From contig JACBWW010000003.1 in assembly GCA_020086605.1 (NCBI GenBank), positions 57,335,847-57,399,846 on the forward strand: DNA of 64,000 bases. Direction: 5' to 3'. Of this stretch, positions 11,589 through 21,440 are shown one piece after another. This DNA is from Lanius collurio. Taxonomy: Eukaryota > Chordata > Aves > Passeriformes > Laniidae. Position 1 is the stretch's first letter, and each line of letters begins with the position of its first letter. Both the position numbers and the translations under genes were made by a program. Below the pieces are notes generated by a model, which saw nothing but the letters and a program-made list of their open reading frames with translations, was not told the origin of the DNA and made no database searches.

Positions 11589-13442
11589 AAGGGAATGTAA
11601 ACAGAAATGTAAATGTGTTTTTCACAGAACAAGTAGTCAGCACATGAGAGAGACTCACAGGCAGTGGTGCTGTTGGGGAAGATGTGCTGTTTCACAGCAG
11701 CCAAGGTAATTGCCCTGAATTGGTATCCCCTATTCCCATTACTTTCCTCCAACCCAGGAGTACTCCTCTGCTGGTGCACAGCCTGGCATGTACATGGCCA
11801 ACATGTGAAAGGCAAGGAAGGGGTCAGAGGGCGCTGTTGATCCTGAGCCTGGCAGAGCATCACACATCATCTTTCCTGTGTGAGGAGGGGCAGCTTTCTT
11901 GCAGAAATGACTTCCTGCACTCACGAAGAGACTCGGGTAACATCCTCCACCAGAGGGGAAAGGGATATTTTGTACTCTTCTGGTGCCTTTCATACCAGAG
12001 GAGTACAAGGTGCTTTTAAGACTATTTTTATAGTCCTGAAGAAGGATGAGCAGTAGGTTTTGCATGAAATGTCCTTTCCTGCCTGGAGAACAGCACCCAT
12101 CTGTGGCAGCTGCAGTGCTGGGGGACAGAGCTTTTTCAATGCACCAACTTCTGCTGGGCAGCAAAGCAACACCACAGCACGATATCATTTCAGAAGACTG
12201 GAGGAAGAGCTACCCAGAATTGTTGTATTTCAGGAGCTATTTTGAAGGAGAGTGGATTAAAGGAGAGGAAATAGTGCAGACATGGAAGGTAAACAGCTGC
12301 ATTTTGAGCAGGCGGGCCAAGTATGGCTTTAAGGGGGTAGCAGGGAACGGACTGCAGATGAATTTCTGTGTGTAATGCCATCATACAGATACAAAACACT
12401 TCCCCCTTTGACAGAGAGATCTTTCATATCAATCTAAGTAGGAAACAATGCTTGGTTGAAAGAAACAGCGTAGCCTTGGTCTGGTGGCACCTGGCATATT
12501 CCCTAGTCCTGGCTCCCCAGCCGAGCAAGGCTATAGAAAACATGAAGAATATGGAAAAACATAAAGTTTCTCCTAGTATCCAAGCCAGAAGAGTGTTCTT
12601 CTGGGATCATCCAGATGCCTTTAATTAAACTCCTGCGACTGGGAATGGCAGTTTTGTTGGCATCTATGAGTCATGGCACAGAAAGGCAGCAGGTTGTGTC
12701 TTGTGTCTCACATCCTGACTTCCAGGTGGTGGTCACAGGGCAGGAAGGACATGGCAGAAGATTTGATGGAAGAGGAAGGATCTGCTATAGTGAAGAGACA
12801 TGGGAGATTAGACAGGGTGATCCCAGTGTCCATGTCAGTCTGTGAAAGAGGGCAGATGTGGGCAGCTCTCCAGTGTGTCCCAATGTCACCAAGGATGTAG
12901 TGGAAATGGAACTCCTCATCCTGTGGTCTTTTTCTAGAGTTTTGTGGCCATCCACTAGCCTGTCTTGGATGGCTTCTCCAGTGTGATCCCATGTTCACAA
13001 CCACATTCATCAAGCAGTGCTAGCATATGGTGTAAGTTGGGAGCTGTGTGGGAGAGCAGCCAGAGGAGACCCTGGTTGTCATGAGCCTCTTCCAGGGGTC
13101 TCCCTGCTGCTTTCTGGCTTTGCTCAGTCTGGTGGTGGAAGATGTGTTTCCTCCTTGCAGTGTGTCCAGCCCAGCCCAGAGGCTGCAGGTCACACTTTGG
13201 TGTGCCCTCCCTTTGCCAGCCATGCCAGCTTGGCTTGCTTGCCAAGTGCATGTTCAGTGTGGTAACTGTCAGCAGCAGAGCCAAAGGATCACCAGGGTGT
13301 GTTGGACTCCGTTTGCCAAGTTTGGAAGGAGATGGAAAAGGTCATTTTGTCTAGGGCACAGGAGGAGGAAAGAGGCATAAGGAGTGATGCCATATGGATT
13401 TGTTTAATTCCCTTGAGGAAAACAAAGCATTTCTGCAACAAC
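11589..13442. other. Non-coding stretch, nothing recognised
   Basis: No gene is supported. Frames of 100-150 codons at 11684-12188 and 12708-13284 overlap on opposite strands and show no domain. Part of 12690-13330 may be an old repeat, but I cannot assign it to a family. Confidence 0.5.
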
Positions 13443-13494
13443 TTGATGATCTTGGAGGTCTTTTTCAACCTTAATGATTCTGTGATTCTGTGAC
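13443..13494 (+). mobile_element. Very short CR1 3' terminus
   Basis: Only the last 50 or so bases of a plus-strand CR1 are present: 'TTGATGATCTTGGAGGTCTTTTTC', 'AACCTTAATGATTCTGTGATTCTGTGA'. The two ATTCTGTG octamers mark the CR1 3' end. The sequence upstream does not match CR1, so this is an extreme 5' truncation, which is common for this LINE. Confidence 0.85.
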
Positions 13495-13507
13495 AGGAGA
13501 GCAGCAG

Positions 13508-13570
13508 GGAAATAAAAACTGAGATAAAGAAGATATAAAAAACTGAGATAAAGAAAGAGATAAAAACTGG
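13508..13570 (+). repeat. Short tandem array of AAACTGAGATAAAGAA
   Basis: Directly after the CR1 tail, a unit close to ATAAAAACTGAGATAAAGAAGA occurs about two and a half times with small indels. The adjacency suggests it arose by slippage next to the CR1 insertion point, but that is inference. Confidence 0.75.
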
Positions 13571-15120
13571 CTCACCCCTTAGCAACCTTCTCTTGCATCT
13601 CTCCTAGTTGGGTCTCTTTACCACCAACAGTAGGGAATAAAAAGGCAGGAAAAAAAAGCCACGAGATGTGTTTTGAATGGATGCCAAGGTTGATTTAATT
13701 AGATGTATTGAATTCGTTAACTTCTGAACGATGTGGCTGTCACGCGGCACAAGTGACGAGCTGTGAGTGGCGACGGCAGCGCAGCACCGACCTGCCAAAA
13801 GGCTCAGCAAAGCAGAAGGATTGACCTACTTCCCTCAGCTCTGTGGACAGCACAGGCGAGTGCCCTTCGCTTGCTGTTGCCGTGCTCCCTGGAGGGCTGT
13901 GCATCCCTCTGTGCAGGGCAGAGCTCACTGGGCTGGCGGCTGCTGGGCAGCCCAGCATCACCCATCTTCTCCAGCACGAGCCCAGGGCTGGGTAAATGTC
14001 CGTGTGCCCTTGGGAGGCAGCTCACTCAAAGCAAGGGCTCCTGCTTTGTGTGCTGACTTCTGTCTTCTGGCTGACACTGATTTTCTGCTTCTCCCACCTA
14101 TTGCACCCTTAAAAAAATACCTGTGTTCTCTGATAATGGAACATAAGCGCTGTTGCAGCTGATAAGGGTGATGAAATCACCCATGCACACTGCCATGGAA
14201 GGATGCTGACAACCTACAGCAATTGCTCTTCGGTCTTGATGTGTGTCTGCTCTTTGGCTTGAGCGCAGATGTGTGGGTTTGGTTGAGACTTGGCCTGGGA
14301 GTCACCCAAATCTAGATTTGTTTTCCATTATGAGCTCTGACATGGATATGGAGCCACTGAGCAGCTCCTTGTCTTGATGGCCACCCTCATCATGGAGCAG
14401 ACCATGCTTCCCCTTGTACTCTGCTATGAGGCTGGCAATGCAAATTGCATCTTCAAAGATTTGTCACTGCTGGGGTAGAGGCTTCCAAAAAAGAATTTTG
14501 TTTCCAAATGAATTCCTTAATGGTTATCAAGAGGAACTGCTGGGTGTCTGCTCCCAGATTTGCCATTGTGCAATGCATGCATAGATCCAGGGTCCTCCTT
14601 GCAGTGACCACAGGATCCCTTTGAGATCAGTATGTTGCCTCCTGGACAGGTAGCATTCCAGCTAGAGAAATCCCAACAACTGAGTGGCATTCTGATGTTC
14701 TGCCCCTGGTACCAGCCATGAGGCAAACACCATCAATTTGTTTGACAGTCCTTTCTATCTCTTGTTAGTGCAGATGCAAAAATATATCCTGTCAAATTGT
14801 GTCTGTCAAGTGGTGAAGAGAGAAGGTGGGTTTCCTAAGCTTCCAGCATGGAAGAGGTGCTCTTGTGATAGGGAATGTTTGCCAAGACCTTTGGAGCTAA
14901 AAGACACCAAAAGAGATGTTTGTGAAGTGCACAAGTATAGAAATCCTGCATGAAGCCATAGTCTGGGTTGTGCTGAATTTCGCCGTGTGACTGAATGAGA
15001 TGCTGACATGTAAGGGAAGCTTAGGCACACCACCAACCTCATCTGATTATTGTCAGTATTAACCCCAGATTGGTAACACCAGGCCAGGTAGTCACCCAGT
15101 ATGGTGGGGAACTTGCTATT
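13571..15120. other. Non-coding stretch, nothing recognised
   Basis: No gene is supported. The part from 13735 to 13985 is GC-rich with several CpGs and a 7-bp-arm palindrome (GCTGGGC A GCCCAGC, near 13940). Its overlapping frames on both strands show no domain. Confidence 0.55.
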
Positions 15121-15216
15121 TCAGTGGGGAAATGAGACAAAGCAGCATTGGGGAAGTTGTCTGAGGTCACACAGAGAAGACAACTGGGATGTTGTTTCCC
15201 ACCACCCAAGCTCTGG
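15121..15216 (-). mobile_element. MIR/CORE-SINE-like relic
   Basis: The order GGGGAAA-TGAGAC-AAAG, GAAGTTGTCTGAGGTCACACAGAGAAG, ACTGGGATGTTGTTTCCCA follows the minus-strand MIR core ('gaaactgaggca...aagtgacttgcccaaggtcacacag...ctgggat'). MIR is an ancient tRNA-derived SINE found across amniotes. The copy is strongly diverged and its boundaries are approximate. Confidence 0.5.
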
Positions 15217-15489
15217 TCTTTTCCTCTTCTTGCCTCAAGTGTGGTTTCTTCTCCTGGCCCTACAGCATCACTCAGCTGGAGGAGAGAAGGGTTGCTTGAG
15301 TGGAGAGATGAAAGAAAAAAACATTATTTCATTGAGTAGTGTCAAGAAATTATATGGGAAGAGGAAAAAGAGGACAGATGGAAGGATTCCAGTTGTCTTC
15401 TTCTGCAGAGAAGAAATCTCTTTGTAGCATGGAGGGTGCTTTCAGGGTTCATGATTCAGCTTTCAGGTTAGTTGTTGATGGTTAGGATG

Positions 15490-15920
15490 TTTTCATTTTG
15501 ACTTCATCTGTTGACAAGGCAGTAAGAGCTCCGTGAGGATGCGTATCTCTCCATCACATATGACTAATTGTATTGAGACAGCCGCGAGCACAATAACACT
15601 TCTGTTTTCCTCCAGAGCAGCTCCATTACAGACTGCCTGGTAGCTGAGCCCCAGCAAGTGTTTTTGCAGTTTTGCTGATTGTGCAGCGCAGATAACCTGC
15701 GAGAGAGCAAACATGGAAAGTGTTGAATATTCAGCTCAAAAACCTTCAGCTCAGAAAACAGACGTGTTTCGCTGCTTGTCTGAACCGAGCTTTTAAGCGC
15801 GTGTTGTCAGTGCTTTTCAGGAAACTCACCTCGTTTGGGACACGTCATCTGGCAGCGAAGTGCTCCCATTTGGGGACAGCCATCAGGAGTTCTGCAAAGG
15901 CCAGGGCTCATGGCTAGGCA
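15490..15920. other. Candidate conserved noncoding block A
   Basis: This stretch has retained CpGs (for example GCCGCGAGC near 15582, TGCAGCGCAGA near 15682, AAGCGCGTG near 15797) and dense transcription-factor-like words with no repeat signature. Vertebrate enhancers often look like this. No consistent reading frame is present. Function is inference only. Confidence 0.25.
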
Positions 15921-16039
15921 CTGTTGTCTTTGCAGATTGGTTTTGTGTTTTACTTTCCCTGTCTCCTTAGAGAGCAAAACTCAATCCATGCAAAACAGGT
16001 GCATTTTTAAACAAGATTTCTCTTAGTCTTACACTCAAG

Positions 16040-16335
16040 AAACTGTCTCCAAAAAAGCCAGCGCATAGCAGAAGCTAGCAGAAGACTTTCTCTAGATGTT
16101 TGCTGCTGTTGATCCCGTTTCTGCAGGAACCCAGGAGTTTTGGTGCAATGTAAGAACTGAATTTAAACTACTTGGCATTAAATTAGTCGCCCCTGCTCCT
16201 CAGGGTAATGAGTGTATTTTTGCATGAAAGCCACTCTTGCATTCCTGAAGAAGTGTGTCGGCACAGATGAGCCTTTGACCTCAATTTATCAGCTCAGTGG
16301 TCAACAGCCTTATGTAGAAAGAGCTTTGGTGTGCA
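16040..16335. other. Candidate conserved noncoding block B
   Basis: Non-repetitive DNA with ordered words such as TGACCTCAATTTATCAGCTC, GCATTAAATTAGTCGCC and TTTTTGCATGAAAG. It reads like conserved regulatory sequence rather than decayed repeat. Neither strand has an open exon with splice sites. Confidence 0.22.
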
Positions 16336-17665
16336 ACTCTTCCACTTGGTGAGTTTAATCCAAAGTTCTCTACCATAGGCTATGCAGGTTTAAAGCTGCT
16401 CTTGCCTTTGATGAAACCATTGCTTGCTTGTCAAGGAGGTTTGTGGTATCTGGAAGCTGCATTCATAGCTTGCAGATGGGCAGTCAGTCCAACATGGGGA
16501 GGTAGTAGAGATCTTTGTGACTCTTTCTCTGTCCGTTTTCCCTAGGAGGGAGGCCAGTTTTCCTGCCTGCAGCAAGGCATCCCTTCTGATTTAGGAGTGC
16601 AAGACTACTTCTGACATGATGCCATCATGAGGCCATAGTTTCTGTCTGGCTGTTAGGGGAGTTAGTCAGTAGAAGGATGATGCACCAGGAGGTAGTCAGT
16701 CAGTGCAGACCTTCTGAGGGCATTTACTTCTCTCAGCAAATTCATCAAAGGTCCATTTCAGTCTTCTTCTCTCCTTGCTATGTTGGCTTTGTTGTTTGTT
16801 GTTGGAGGACAAGTTACATAAGGAGATCTGGGCAACGGAATAGAGGAGTTGAGCTTGGGATGTGAACTTGGCAGCTGCGGACACCAAGGAGAAGACTGCT
16901 CTCCTGAAAGTGTGAGGAATCTCTGGACACTGACAGAGGGTGCATAGCATTATGACTGTGACCTGCCCAGGGTGAGTGCTGCACAGACACCCCTTGCAGG
17001 GGCTAATCCATGTGTCTGCAGCTCTTAAAAATAAGGATGTTGCCCAATGTCTCCTTTCAGCTTTGAGCGTGGTTCCCCTTGCTCCTGTTGGATGCCCTGC
17101 GGTGGGAAGAGCAGGCGTGCTGGCTGCCAGTTCAGGTCTAAAAATGATGTCTGTGCAGAGTCCGTCCTTGTCTGGACTCCAAGGCTGCTGTGCACAAGGC
17201 CTTCACACAGTTTCCTTAACAGGCTCCTTTTCACTTTTTCCAGGGCCTTGCACTGTGCTTCATTTCAGAGTGATCCAGTGAATTAACATATTGTTGCTGC
17301 TGCCTGGGTAATTGCATGCCCGGGGTCTGCTCTGCTCCAGCACAGTCTTCCCGGCTTCCCAGACAGAAAGCATCCTTCTCCTCTGGCAAACAAGGTTGCA
17401 AAGTATTGCCCTGAGGCCTAGCTCAAAGATTGGAGGAATGGGAGGATGGGAAGAGGAGAGGGAGGCTGTTTCTGAAGGTATATCTAGCTTCAAGAGCTTG
17501 CTTATCAACAAGGTGGAGATGGGTTTTTTAAATCTTTATTCCTGTATGAAGGTACTAATTTTGACTGAAGCTGTGGTTTCTCTTGCTGATTGATGCAGAC
17601 ATTGGTATGGGTGCAGTTACAGAAATTTATTTTAGCCCAAGTCACTGTGAGGACTCAGAACTGCT
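16336..17665. other. Non-coding stretch, nothing recognised
   Basis: No gene or repeat is supported. Frames of 60-100 codons at 16970-17590 overlap one another on both strands. Confidence 0.55.
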
Positions 17666-17730
17666 TGAAATGAGCTGTCCTGGGTCACACAGGAATTTCA
17701 GCAGAAGTTGAAACTGTGTGGCTTGATACC
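17666..17730 (-). mobile_element. MIR-like relic (weak)
   Basis: 'AAATGAGCTGTCCTGGGTCACACAGGAATT' and 'GCAGAAGTTGAAAC' follow the minus-strand MIR core (gtgacttgcccaaggtcacacagc...gcagagctgggattcgaac). The similarity is short and diverged. Confidence 0.4.
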
Positions 17731-17983
17731 CTATTTTGTACTGAAAATAAAACTCTTTGAATAGGTAGGTGTAAAAATGCTTGCTGTTCTCACTTCCAAG
17801 TACAAAAAAAAAAAAAAATCATATGTGGATAAACCCTTAGGGCCTCTAAAGGCCCTGTGAGACAAGACCATATCTCAGAACATGTTGGCAAGCATATTAT
17901 CAAAGCTGGACAGGTTTCTTAATGCAGATGTAAGTTTGCATTTTTGAAAGATGATATTTGGTCAGGACTTTTGGTGGGGAGCT

Positions 17984-18009
17984 GGCAAGGGGTCTTGGCA
18001 AGGGGTCTT
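17984..18009 (+). repeat. 13-bp perfect tandem duplication
   Basis: GGCAAGGGGTCTT occurs twice with no gap (17984-17996 and 17997-18009). A small local duplication. Confidence 0.9.
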
Positions 18010-18149
18010 TTGGTTTCCAAAAAGAAGCGTGGTTACGTGCAATGTGAGGAGGGCAGCTTTACCTCCCAGCACAGCTTGGCTATCAAGCAGAGGCATGAAG
18101 AGGAAGGGAGGGAGCATCCAGACCCTGGGATAGTGGGGAGGAGGTTTAT

Positions 18150-18212
18150 TTATGGCTCTGCCACTGACTTTCTTGGTGACCTGGGATGAGAAGATTAACC
18201 TCTCCTTTTCCA
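18150..18212 (+). mobile_element. MIR-like relic, plus strand
   Basis: 'ATGGCTCTGCCACTGACTTTC', 'TTGGTGACCTGGGATGAG' and 'AAGATTAACCTCTCC' follow the MIR plus-strand core in order (ggctctgccacttactagctgtgtgacc...gcaagttacttaacctctc). It is one of the clearer MIR-like pieces in the window. Confidence 0.5.
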
Positions 18213-18929
18213 CCTCCTCCTTTCTGCCAACCCAGCACATGTGACAGTCACCTTGTAGTTTGTATGGATCCTTCAGAGAAGTTGGAGCTCAGTAGTGCTG
18301 TCTGTAAGGTCCCTTTTCATCTTCTCAGTTGTCAACATTTCCTGTGTCCTAGCAAAGCAAGCTATTAGGACTGAAAACAAGGCATTGTTCCAACACTCTT
18401 TGTGACACAAGGGATGGAAAAGATGGTATGGCCGCTTTGACAGTGTAGCTGGGTCATCCCACACCGGAGCTTTGCAGTTGGTGGGGCAGAGGGAAGGCTT
18501 CTTGAGGTATTTCCATCCTGTGGAGTAGAGGCTGCTGCCTTGGGCAGTACAGAGTACACGTATTGGCCTGTACATCCTGCTTGTTCTGGAACTGGGTGTG
18601 TGTATTTACACACATGCACACAGGAGAAAGATGGCTGTGTGTGTGCTATAGATGGGACATGGACAAAGATTCTTTGGCCACTGATGCCCAAACTGAGATG
18701 AGCAGTTGCATGTGGGTCACTGTGGGACTGCATGCAAGACTGGGGTTTGTCGTGTTCTGAGGGGAACATAAGGCACAGTGCCCGGGGGTGCCTTCTGGGC
18801 CTTCATGATCTTGGGATGTGGTTGTTTCTCCAGCTCTTTCACTTGGCGGATATCGCAGTCCCTGAGCACTGAGTGATTCCCACCCTTTCCTCCAAACCCT
18901 TTGCACTGATGGCAGAGGTTAGAAGATGG

Positions 18930-19425
18930 CCTGTAGGATAATACAGGCTGAAAGGGATCTTGGGTGGGTCAGCTGTGAGATCAGACCAGGTTGTTCATGA
19001 CTTTGTTTGGTCAAGGCCGTCTTTATGCGAACCCGTCTCTGTGTTCCCAGTCACCTCCCTGCAGGTGCTGGGCCTGCTGCTGGATCCCTCAAAGCCACTT
19101 CTTGCCCTGGCTAAACCAGCCCAGCTCCCACAGCCTCTTCTCTTCTGGCAAGTCCACCAGTGATCCTCCACTGCACTTGCTCTAGTTCTCAGTGTTTCTT
19201 GTACATGTTTCTTGTACCAAAACTAGATGCAGTGTCTATGTGGGGTCTAATGAGAGCTGAGATCTCCTGGCTGTTTCTGCTCCTGCAGCCCAGTATGCTG
19301 CTGGTCTTCCCTGCAGTTTCTTTCCTAAGGTCCAGTTGGCCTGTGGTCCCAACAACTGTCCCAGCCCTTGAGGAGTGGCAGAGCTGCTGGGTCATTGAGC
19401 TGTGCCTACATGGTTGCTTAAATAG
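18930..19425 (-). mobile_element. Diverged CR1 LINE copy
   Basis: The start 'GGATAATACAGGCTGAAAGGGATCTTGG' resembles the reverse complement of a CR1 3' end. About 270 bases further on, 'ACCAAAACTAGATGCAGTGTC', 'TGGGGTCTAATGAGAGC' and 'CAGCCCAGTATGCTGCTGGTC' match the typical antisense CR1 order. The copy is old and interrupted. Boundaries are approximate and no frame survives. Confidence 0.65.
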
Positions 19426-20413
19426 GACCCCTGTACTGTGCTTGGAAAGCCTGAGTGTTTTTCAGCAGCCAGGGGACAAGAGGAGCATCGAGGAGCCCTG
19501 AGGTGTCAAAGACTTCTTCTCCCTGCTGATGGTATGGGCTCCCACAGAGAGAGGGAGAGAGCCCAGACAGATGACCTGAGTTCTGCAGAAACAAGCAAAG
19601 AGGTGTAGTGTTACAGCTACCGCTGTCTCACTACTCATCTGGAAAGCAAGATTTTAGTCACTGCTGTGCTTCCTGTGGGGCTGTGACTGTTGATGGCCAC
19701 GGAGGGATGAGGTCCTGCAATACCAGCACACAGGGCTGTGGAACAGAGCTCACTGTGCTCCCTGGTGTGCTTGAACCATGACCCCTGGGAGCCATGGGCA
19801 GAGGAATAGTATGGATCCGTGTATGTATACCATACTCAAACAAAACACTGTGATTCCATGCTATGCTGCCAGGTTGGTGTGTGAGTTTCAAAGTAGCAAC
19901 CTACATTCTTTAAGATCCAAGAGCCTTGGGAAAAGATCCATTTCTTATGCTGTTAATTTAATAAATGCCTTTTTTTTAGTGTAGGAAGGTAGCAATAAAA
20001 GACAAAAAGGCAAAAGAAAAGACAGAAAAACCTGTCTTTCTGAAAAAAGACATGATTTCTGAAGTAAGAGTATGATCATTTTAAAGATTTTCTGCTTTTC
20101 CGTTTGTGTTCTTTTCAGGAAATGAAACTGGCTATATATGGTATAGGAATGAAACCACATATCACAAGCCACTGTCAAGTTCATGAAGTGACCACATTGA
20201 AAAAGTAGTGAAAAATGGGTTCTTACTTGTGCCTTCCTAGCCTGTAGGAATCCTGGCTGTGGCTTGTGATTGTAGTAGGGTGAAGATTTGCATTTTCAAG
20301 TTGGCGGTTTTCCTTTTTACTCTTCCACTTCCTACAAGCTAATTTGGTGCTGTGTTAATTGTGAATCTGGAATGCAAATCAACTCACCTGCTTGTTTTTT
20401 CTTTCATTTTCAG
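19426..20413. other. Non-coding stretch, nothing recognised
   Basis: No gene is supported. 'ATGCAAAT' occurs at 20372-20379. The stretch ends in a strong pyrimidine tract that is the possible acceptor of the next entry. Confidence 0.5.
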
Positions 20414-20647
20414 ATTTTCTAACTATGGAAGTTCTCCTGAGGAGCTGCTTTATGCACTGCTGCCCCTGGGATGGGACTCAGAGCAAGGAGTGAAGAAGAG
20501 CTGCAATGTGCCACTGCAAGTTGCTTTTGTGAGGAGAGGGGCTTTCTGGTATGTCATATGATGCCAAAAGACATTTTACTCTTGGCAGCAAAAATCCTTA
20601 TCCTTCTTGTTTTTTTTTTTTACAGGACAGATGATATTTCCTGTTAG
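20414..20647 (+). other. Candidate two-exon segment with 77-bp intron
   Basis: A very good acceptor (TTTTTTCTTTCATTTTCAG, AG at 20412-20413) is followed by a 135-base segment that is open in one phase for 44 codons. It begins FSNYGSSPEELLYALLPLGW and ends in VRRGAF, then a donor CTG|GTATGT at 20549. A 77-base GT-AG stretch with a long T tract (20549-20625) follows. The second segment joins in phase, giving a tryptophan codon across the junction, then TDDISC and TAG (20645-20647). AATAAA lies much later, at about 21062. I do not recognise the peptide, and the reading is also open upstream through the acceptor, so unspliced chance remains possible. It could be a real 3' coding end, a lncRNA, or a decoy. 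Confidence 0.25.
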
Positions 20648-21228
20648 AGATGCTTTGTATGCAAATCAAGGTGGTACAACAAGAAAAAAAGTCCTGAAAG
20701 CAATCACACCGATAAACTCAGCCCACTGGGGAATTCCTGTTTATCATTTATCTTTTCTTTTTTCAGTTCTGTACAAGATACTTCTTTGCCTATGATTTCT
20801 TACTGTCTTTAAAGTTTGTCCTGCCAGACCTCTTGCTTATGAACTACGGTGCTTGCATTTTGCAGGGCTCCATGTCAGTCTGCATAAACAAAAGGCAATG
20901 AGTGCTGGAAATTGGGGTTAACAGTCCCTGTGTTTCAGCTTGATCTTGCATTGATCTGGTGCTTTCTGAAGTTCAAGCTAGACATGAGCCTCACACTACA
21001 GATTGCCACATGCCTGTAGTCATGATCTATCTGAAAAGATGATCCCAGAAACCTCAGGAAAGAATAAAAGGAGAGATAAAAAGGAAAAAGAAGCCAGCAA
21101 AATTTTACCTAGTAACTTAAACAGGAGCAGGATTTGACCTGAGACACCTCAAGAGATGGTGTGGGCAGCACTGTAGTAATGCAGTAGCACGAGTTGATCA
21201 CCTAATTGCTCCAGCAAAGCAAACTCAC
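20648..21228. other. Non-coding stretch after the candidate exons
   Basis: No feature is recognised apart from AATAAA near 21062-21068. If the preceding candidate exons are real, this could be their 3' UTR. Confidence 0.4.
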
Positions 21229-21440
21229 ATAGAATCACAGACTGGTTTGGGTGGGAAGGGACCTTAAAGACCATCTAGTTGAACCCCCTTGCCATGGGCA
21301 GGGACACTTTCTATTAGAGCAGGTTGCTCAGGGCCCTTTCCAACCCGGCATGGAACACTTCCAGGGATGGGATATCCACAACCTCCCTGGGCATCTGCTC
21401 AGCCTGTGCCCTGTGGGTGTCCCTGTAAGTGGATGGAGCT
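21229..21440 (-). mobile_element. CR1 LINE 3' end, well preserved
   Basis: Starts with 'CATAGAATCACAGACTGG', then 'TTTGGGTGGGAAGGGACC', 'TTAAAGACCATCTAGTTG', 'CCATGGGCAGGGACAC', 'GAGCAGGTTGCTCAGGGCCC' and 'ACTTCCAGGGATGGG'. This is the canonical reverse complement of a CR1 3' end. It is one of the younger-looking copies here. The 5' end is truncated near 21440. Confidence 0.92.

Noticed and set aside
12690..13330. Possible old LTR or unknown repeat
   Set aside because: I could not find TG/CA ends, a poly(A) signal or flanking duplications.
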